A DNA stretch of 64,000 nt, taken from assembly GCF_014023275.1 (NCBI RefSeq), contig NZ_CP054698.1:2294001-2358000 (forward strand). Direction: 5' to 3'. The position numbers and the translations under genes were made by a program. This DNA is from Nostoc edaphicum CCNP1411 (lineage in GTDB: Bacteria; Cyanobacteriota; Cyanobacteriia; Cyanobacteriales; Nostocaceae). The notes under the pieces were generated by a model. That model saw nothing but the letters and a program-made list of their open reading frames with translations. It was not told the origin of the DNA and ran no database searches. Of the stretch, positions 22,201 through 31,200 are shown in pieces. Positions within the stretch are counted from its first letter, which is position 1, and every line of letters begins with the position of its first letter.

Positions 22201-25200
22201 GTGGTAATTCTGCATTATGAACCCTTGGTAAGATGGGTAGTGAAGTAAGTTGTAACTCTTGTTGCTGTAACTGCCCAAGCGATCGCGCCAATTCGATTAC
22301 TGTTGGTGCAGCAAACAACTCACGCAATGGTAATTCCAGTTTAAAAATGTTGCGGATGCGTGAAACCAGTTGCGTTGCTAGGAGTGAGTGTCCTCCAAGT
22401 TCAAAGAAGTTATCGTAAATGCCCACTCGCTCTACTTTTAGGACTTGTGCCCAAATTTGTGCCAGCATTTCTTCGCTGGGGGTGCGTGGGGCTACATATT
22501 TGTCTTTGAATTCGCTGTGTAAATCTGGTGTGGGTAAAGCGCGGTGATCTACTTTGCCATTAAGAGTTAGTGGCATTGACTCCAACATCACGAAAGCATT
22601 GGGAACCATATATTCTGGTAGCTTGGCTTTCAGGAATTGCCGCAGAACGCTTACTGTGGGTGTCACCTCTTTTTCTGGCACGATGTAAGCAACTAGGCGT
22701 TTATCGCCGATTGTATCTTCGCGGGCGATGACTACAACTGTATTGACTTCGCTGTGTTGCCTCAGTACTGTTTCTATCTCGCCCAACTCAATGCGGAAAC
22801 CCCGAATTTTTACCTGATTGCCGATACGTCCCAAGTATTCGATATTACCGTCACTCAAGTAGCGTGCTAAATCCCCAGTTTTATATAATCTACTCCCTCC
22901 TGCCCCCTGCTCCCTGCCCCCTGCCGACGCTCTCTGCGAGACGCTACGCGAACGCGGACTCGCTACTGCTGCGCTATCCTGCCCCCTTCCTCCTGCCTCC
23001 TGCCTCCTGCCTCCTGCCTCCTCAAACGGATTGGGGATGAATTTTTCTTGTGTTAATTCTGGTTGGTTGAGGTAGCCTCTCGCTAAAGGGACACCCCCAA
23101 TATGCAATTCTCCAGCAACGCCAATGGGAACTGGTTGCAGATCAGGATCGAGGATGTAAATCTGGGTATTGGCAATGGGACGACCAATGGGAATTACTTG
23201 ATAACTAGACTGTGGTATACACTGCCAGGAAGTGGCATCAATTGCTGTTTCCGTTGGGCCGTAAAGATTATGTAATTCACAGTCGAACTGCTCAAAAAAT
23301 CGTTGAGTCAGTTCATAAGATAGTGCTTCTCCACCACAAAACTCTCGCTTTAAACAACGGCATTTTTCTAAGTTTGGTTCTTGCAGAAAAGCTTGCAGCA
23401 ATGAGGGAACAAAAAATATTTGAGTAATTTGTTGCTGGGCAATCAAATTGCTTAAGTAAGCAGTGTCTTTATGACCTTCGGGTTTAGCTACTACTAAAGT
23501 TGTTCCAGAGGTTAAAGGCCAGAAGATTTCCAAGACTGAAGCATCAAAACTAAAAGGAGCTATTTGCAGGATGCGATCGCTTGCTGTGAGTGGGTAATCA
23601 TTAATTGTCCGCAATAAATTGTTGCAAATGCTCTGATGAATATTCATCACGCCTTTTGGCTTGCCCGTAGAGCCAGAGGTATAAATAACATAAGCCAAAT
23701 TTTCCGATTTTACTTGGCTAACGGGATTCTGCTGGCTGTAGTTAGCAATTACTTGCCAATCACTATCTAAAGACAGTACCTCGGCTTGATTTTCTGGTAA
23801 AAATTCTACCAAGGATTGCTGGGTGAGCAATATTGACACCCCTGTATCCGAGAGCATATAAGCCAATCGCTCTGCTGGATAGTTAGGATCTAAAGGCACA
23901 TAAGCTCCCCCTGCCTTTAAAATTCCTAACAGTCCTACTATCATCTCAATAGAACGCTCAACAAAAATTCCTACCAATACTTCTGGGTCTACACCTTTTT
24001 CTTGCAAATAGTGAGCCAACTGATTTGCACGCTCGTTTAACTGTTGATAAGTTAATTGTTGATTTTCAAATATTACTGCGATCGCATCCGGTCTACTCTC
24101 CACTTGCTGCTCGAACAATTGATGGATACACAAATCTTGAGGATAATCTACTTGTGTATCATTCCACTCAACTAACAGTTGATGTTGCTCAACTTCTGTC
24201 AGCAGGGGCAATTGGGAAATGGGCTGCTGTGGATTCGCCAAAATTCCCGCAAGTAAAGTCACAAAATGACCCGCCATCCGCTCAATAGTGCTGCTATCAA
24301 ACAAATCAGTATTGTACTCCCATACCCCCACTAGTCCATTAGCAGTGTTCTGCATTGACAAGGTAAGATCAAACTTGGCAGTTGTACTTTCTAGCTCTAG
24401 TGGACTGACAGTTAACCCAGTTAACTCCATTGGAGACATGGGATTATTTTGCAGAACAAACATTACCTGAAACAGTGGTGTATGGCTTAAGTTCCGTTGT
24501 GGCTGCAATACTTCCACCAACATTTCAAACGGTAAGTCTTGATGAGCGTATGCATCCATTGCAATTTCACGAACACGAGTGAGTAATTCGCTAAAGCTAG
24601 GATTGCCTGATAAGTCTGTACGCAGAACTAAGGTGTTGACAAAAAAGCCAATTAACCCTTCTATCTCACTACGATTACGATTAGCAATTGGTGTCCCCAC
24701 CAAAATATCTGATTGTCCTGTGTATCGGTACAGTAATGTATCAAACGCTGCCAACAGCGTCATGAACAAAGTCACCCCTTGTTGCTGACACAACTGAGTC
24801 AGCTTGTGAGTTAACTCAACAGAGAGTGCAAACTTGTAATGTGCCCCAGCGAAAGTCTGCACAGCAGGTCTAGATCGGTCAGTGGGTAGCACTAATAAAG
24901 CTGGTGCGTCTTTTAGTTGTTGTTGCCAGTAACTCAATTGGCTTTGCAGTACATCCCCTTGTAACCACTGTCTTTGCCAAATTGCAAAATCTGCATACTG
25001 AATTGGTAGTGGCGCTAAGGGTGAAAGCAGACCTTGAGAATAAGCATTGTACAGGGCTGCTAGTTCTTGGACAAATACACCCATTGACCAGCCATCAGAG
25101 ACAACATGATGCATGTACACTAAAAATACGTGTTCTGTCTCAGACAACACTACTAATGTTGCCCTCACTAATCTTTGTGTTGCTAGGTCAAAGGGTTGAA

Positions 25201-28200
25201 TAGCTTGTTGTTGCGCTAATTGCTTTATTGCTATTTCTTGCTCGGTTGTAGATAAATGCTTAAAGTCAACAATTGATCCAGTCCCCTGTTCCCTTCTCGT
25301 TTGAATAATTTGAGTGGCTTGTCCATCAACTGTGATGAAGTTGGTGCGTAACGCTTCGTGGCGGTGAATTATTTCTTCTAAGCTTTGTTCTAAGGCTGTC
25401 ACTCTCAGAGTTCCGACTAGATGCAAAGCGATGGATATGTTGTAGAAAGAACTGTTCGGCTCGAACTGATCTAAAAACCACAGCCGTGTTTGAGCATAAG
25501 ACAGTGGTAATTCTGTATTATGAACCCTTGGTAATATGGGTGGGGAAGTAAGTTCTAAGTTTTGCTGCTGTAACAGCCCAATCTCTTGTGCCAATTCGGC
25601 TACTGTCGCTGCGACAAACAGGCTACGCAACGGTAGTTCTACCTTGAAAATGTTGCGAATGCGCGATAACAGTTGCGTTGCTAGTAGGGAATGTCCCCCA
25701 AGTTCAAAGAAGTTATCGTAAATCCCTACTTGCTCTAATTTCAAGACTTGTGCCCAAATTAGTGCCAGCATTTCCTCGATTGGAGTGCGGGGTGCGATAA
25801 ATTTGTCTGTTAGTTCACTGTGTAACTCTGGAGCAGGTAGAGCGCGGCGGTCTACTTTGCCGTTGGAAGTAAGTGGTATGGCTTCTAGAATAACTATTGC
25901 ATTTGGCAACATGTACTCTGGTAGCTTTTCCTTCAGAAAGCGACGTAGTTCGATCGCTTGAAGAGATTGTTCCACCTTCGGTATCACGTAAGCCACTAAA
26001 CGTTTGTCGCTCGGTTCATCCTCCCGAACCACCACCACACTCTCTCGAACGTCTGGGTGTTGCGCCAGTAATGCCTCAATTTCTCCCAACTCAATGCGGA
26101 AGCCACGAATCTTTACTTGCTGGTCAATTCGCCCTAAATACTCCAACTCGCCATTGGGCAGATAACGAGCTAAGTCTCCTGTTTTGTAGAGGCTGGGATT
26201 GGGGATTGCTGCTTTGATTCTTTGGAAGGGATTAGAGATAAACCGTTGTGCTGTCAGTTCAGGACGATTGAGATAGCCACGAGTTACCCCGGCTCCACCG
26301 ATGTGCATCTCACCTGGAACTCCAATTGGCATTGGCTGTAAATGCTGATCTAGCAGATACACCTGTAAGTCTGGAATCGGACGACCAATTACACTTGCTG
26401 TACCATTCAAATCGCCTTTGCTCAATGGACGATAAGTTACATGTACAGTGGTTTCCGTAATCCCGTACATATTCACTAACTGGGGTTGCTGGTCGCCGTG
26501 ACGGTCAAACCAAGGTTGTAAACTCGATAGTTCTAAGGCTTCTCCACCGAAGATAACTAGGCGTAAGTTCAAATCGCCAACAGATGCTATTGACTGTTCG
26601 GCTTGAATTAACTGGCGGAAGGCTGAAGGTGTCTGATTGAGAACTGTGACTTTCTCTTGACACAGCAACTTGTAGAAAGATTCGGGCGATCGCGTCACTA
26701 AATATGGTACTACTACCAGTCGTCCACCATAAAGCAAAGCACCCCACATTTCCCAAACAGAGAAATCGAATGCATAAGAGTGGAATAGTGTCCATACATC
26801 TTGTTCATCAAAGTGATACCAAGGCTCTGTTGCTTCAAATAGACGCGCAACATTATAGTGATTGACTAAAACGCCTTTGGGTTTACCTGTGGAACCAGAT
26901 GTGTAGATTACATAAGCTAGGTTATTGGGTGTAGCTTCGTTTTCCGGGTTTGACTCACTGTTTTGAGCAATTTTTTCCCAATCGCTGTCTAAGTAAACAA
27001 CACGTGCCTGATGTTTAGGAACAGATTCTACTAATTGCTGTTGGGTTAACAGCACCGAAACTTGAGCATCTTCTAATATAAAGCTCAAACGCTCTTGGGG
27101 ATACTCAGGGTCAAGGGGCACATAAGCACCACCTGCCTTGAGAATACCAAGTAATCCTACCAGCATTTCGAGCGATCGCTCTACACAAATACCCACCAGC
27201 ACATCGGCTCCCACACCCAAAGACTTGAGATGGTGCGCCAATTGGTTAGCACGATCATTTAGCTGACTATAGGTAAGTTGTTGATTTACTCTTCCAGGCG
27301 TGTCTACAAACACCACTGCGATCGCATCGGGTGTACGCTCAACCTGCGCCTCAAATAACTGATGAATACACAAATCTTGAGGATAATCTACTTGTGTATT
27401 GTTCCATTCAAATAATAACTGTCGTTGCTCAACTTCTGTCAGCAGGGGCAATTGGGAAATTCGCTCTTGGGGATTAGCCACAATTGCTTCCAGCATTGTC
27501 ACAAAATGACCCGTCATCCGTGCGATCGTGCTGCCATCAAACAAGTCGGTATTGTACTCCCACACACCCACCAGTCCAGTAGCAGTGTTCTCCATTGCTA
27601 AGGTGAGATCAAATTTTGCCGTTGCATTTTCTATTGGCAATGAACTAACAGTTAACCCAGTCAGTTCCACTTGAGATATGGGGGCATTCTGGAGCACAAA
27701 CACTACCTGAAACAGCGGTGTATGGCTGATATCTCTTTGGGGCTGCAATGCCTCTACTAGCATTTCAAAAGGCAAATCCTGATGAGAGTATGCGGACAAA
27801 GCCATTTCCCGAATACGAACAAGTAATTCGTTAAAGCTAGGATCGCCTGATAAATCAGTCCGCATCACTAAAGTGTTGATAAAAAAGCCAATCAACCCTT
27901 CTATTTCACTGCGATTCCGGTTAGCAATTGGTGTCCCCACCAAAATATCTGATTGTTCTGTGTAGCGATAAAGTAAGGTATCAAACGCTGCTAACAGCGT
28001 CATAAACAAAGTTACCCCTTGTTGCTGACACAGCTGAGTCAGTCTTTGAGTTAACTCAACAGAGAGTGCAAACTCTTGATGTGCCCCAGCGAAAGTTTGC
28101 ACAGCCGGTCTGGGTCGGTCAGTGGGTAGTACTAATAAAGCTGGTGCGTCTTTTAGTTGTTTTTGCCAATAACTCAGTTGGCTTTGCAGTACATCTCCTT

Positions 28201-31200
28201 GCAACCACTGTCTCTGCCAGATTGCGAAATCTGCGTACTGAATCGGCAGTGGGGTTAAGGGTGTAAGCAAGCTACGAACTTGAGAATAAGCATTGTACAG
28301 CGCCGCTAGTTCTTGGACAAACACACTCCTTGACCAGCCATCAGAGACAATATGATGCATACACACTAACAACACGTTTTCTGTCTCAGACAGCACTATT
28401 AATGTCGCTCTAATTAATGCAAGTCTTGCCAAATCAAAGGGTTGAATAGCGTGTTGTCGCGCTAATTGCTGTGAAGCTATTTCTTGTTCAGTTGTAGATA
28501 AATGCTTTAAGTCAACAACTGATACTGTCCAATTCGTTTCTGTTTGAACGATTTGAGAAGGTTTTCCATCAACTGTGATGAAGTTGGTGCGTAACGCTTC
28601 GTGGCGATGAATAATTTCTTCTAAGCTTTGTTCTAAGGCAACTTGATTGAGAGTTCCAACTAGATGCAAAGCTATGGGTATGTTATATAAGGCACTGTTC
28701 GGCTCGAACTGGTCTAAAAACCACAGCCGTGTTTGGGCATAAGATAGTGGTAATTCTGCATTACGAACCCTTGGTAAAATAGGTGGGGAGGTCAGTTCTA
28801 AGTTTTGTTGCTGTAACTGCTGAATTGATTGCGCCAATTCGGCTACTGCGGGTGCAGTAAATAGACTACGCAATGGTAATTCCACTTTGAAAATGTTGCG
28901 GATGCGTGAAACCAGTTGCGTTGCTAGTAGTGAGTGTCCCCCAAGTTCAAAGAAATTGTCATGAATGCCCACTTGCTCTACTTTTAGGACTTGTGCCCAA
29001 ATTTGTGCCAGCATTTCCTCAACGGGAGTGCGTGGGGCAACATATTTGTCTAATAGTTCGCTCTGTAAATCTGGTGTGGGTAAAGCGCGGTGGTCTACTT
29101 TTCCATTGGGAGTTAGTGGTAGGGATTCCAACGTCACGAAAGCATTGGGCACCATATATTCTGGTAGCTTGGCTTTCAGGAATTGCCGCAGAATGGTTAC
29201 TGTGGGTGTCGCCTCTTTTTGTGGCACGATGTAGGCGACTAACCGCTTCTCACCTGGGACATCTTCGCGGGCAATGACGCAAGATACCTGTATATCTTCA
29301 TGTTGGCTCAGTACGGCTTCAATTTCTCCCAACTCAATGCGGAAACCACGAATTTTTACTTGGTTATCAATGCGTCCCAAGTATTCGATATTACCGTCAC
29401 TCAAGTAGCGTGCTAAATCCCCAGTTTTATATAATCTACTTTCTCCTGCCCCCTGCCTCCTGCCTCCTGCCTTCTCAAACGGATTGGGGATGAATTTCTC
29501 TTGTGTTAACTCTGAACGGTTAAGATAGCCTCGCGCTAAACCAGCACCACTAATGTACAATTCTCCTGGTACACCAATGGGAACAGGTTGCAAATTGCGA
29601 TCGAGTAGATAAATTTGTGTGTTCGATAGGGGACGACCTAAAGGAACAGTTTGTGTAGAAGAGGTTGTATTAGATATTGTTTCAGGTTCTACCTTAAAAG
29701 TCAGTACACCAACAGTCGTTTCAGTTGGGCCGTAATGGTTGAAAATTTGGCACTGCGGAGCATGAATTAAGAGTTTCTCGACTAAATTCCAACTGGTAGC
29801 TTCACCACCCAAGATTAATTGCTGCCAGGGTAATCTAGTTTCAAATTGTATAGACGATAACAAAGCCGCTAGGTGCGAAGGAACTATTTTGAGATAATCA
29901 AAAGGATTTTGTTGGCAATATTCTAAGAAGGCATTTGAGTCAGATATTCTTTCTTGGGATAAGATGTGCAGACATCCACCACTAGATAAACAAGGAAATA
30001 TGACTGTATTCCCTAAATCAGCGGCAAATGTCGAGGCCAAGGCAAATCTACCACCTGGTTCCTGGAATAATCTTTCCTGAATTCCATCTACATAATTAAG
30101 TAATTGTCTGTGTTCAATTGCCACACCCTTAGTTCTACCAGTTGATCCAGAAGTGAAGATCACGTAGATTAAATTCTTGGGAGTCGTTGTATTTTCGAGA
30201 TTCTTTTCATCTAATTGGGCAATTTTCTCCCAGTCAGAGTCTAAATAAATTACGGGTATCTCATGCTTTCCTAGTTTCTCAGCTAGTGATTGTTGGGTTA
30301 ACAACACTTTCGCCTGAGTGTCTGCGAGCATGAAACTCAGGCGTTCTTGGGGATACTCCGGGTCGAGGGGTACATAAGCACCACCCGCTTTCAGAATACC
30401 AAGTAGACCAACCAGCATCTCCAGAGAACGCTCTACACAAATACCAACCAGCACATCTGCACCTACACCCAAAGACTGCAAATAGTGCGCTAACTGGTTA
30501 GCCCGACAATTCAGTTCACCATAAGTCAGTTGTTGATTTTCAAATACAACCGCCACTGTATCAGGGTTGCGCTCTACTTGCTGCTCGAACAACTGATGGA
30601 TACACAAATTTTGGGGATAATCTACCTGTGTATTATTCCACTCAACTAATAGTTGATGTTGCTCAACTTCTGTAGTTAGGGGCAATTGGGAAATGGGTTG
30701 CTGTGGATTCGCCACAATTCCCGCAAGTAAAGTCTGGAAATGATTTGCGATTTGCGTGATTGTAGTAGCGTCAAACAAGTCAGTATTATATTGCCAGCAT
30801 AATTGCAAAACTCCCTCAGCTTCCATCACCATTAAGTTCAGATCCAAGTGTGCACCACGCTGATGTCCAATCAAGTAAGGCTCCATCTGAAGCACTTGTT
30901 CTTGACTGTGTAGTGAATTCTCTGTTAGTTCATACCAACGTTGTGCTTGCCAAGCGAAACCAACTTGACACAAAGGAGAACGACTTGGATCTCGTTGTTG
31001 CTGAAGTTTTTCTGCTAAGAGTGAAAAAGGGTAATGTTGATGCTTTTGGGCCTCTTTTACCGTTTTACCAACTTGAGTGAGGAATTCTTGGAATGTGGCA
31101 TTTTCCCATATAGAAGTTCGTAAAACGATGAGGTTAACGAAGTAGCCAATAATTTCTTGAAACTCTCCACCCCACCGACCTCTCATTGGGCTTCCTATGA

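Noticed and set aside
8887..31080. Many plus-strand frames of 60-123 aa opposite the NRPS genes
   Set aside because: Shadows of the coding strand, repeated from module to module because the modules are similar.
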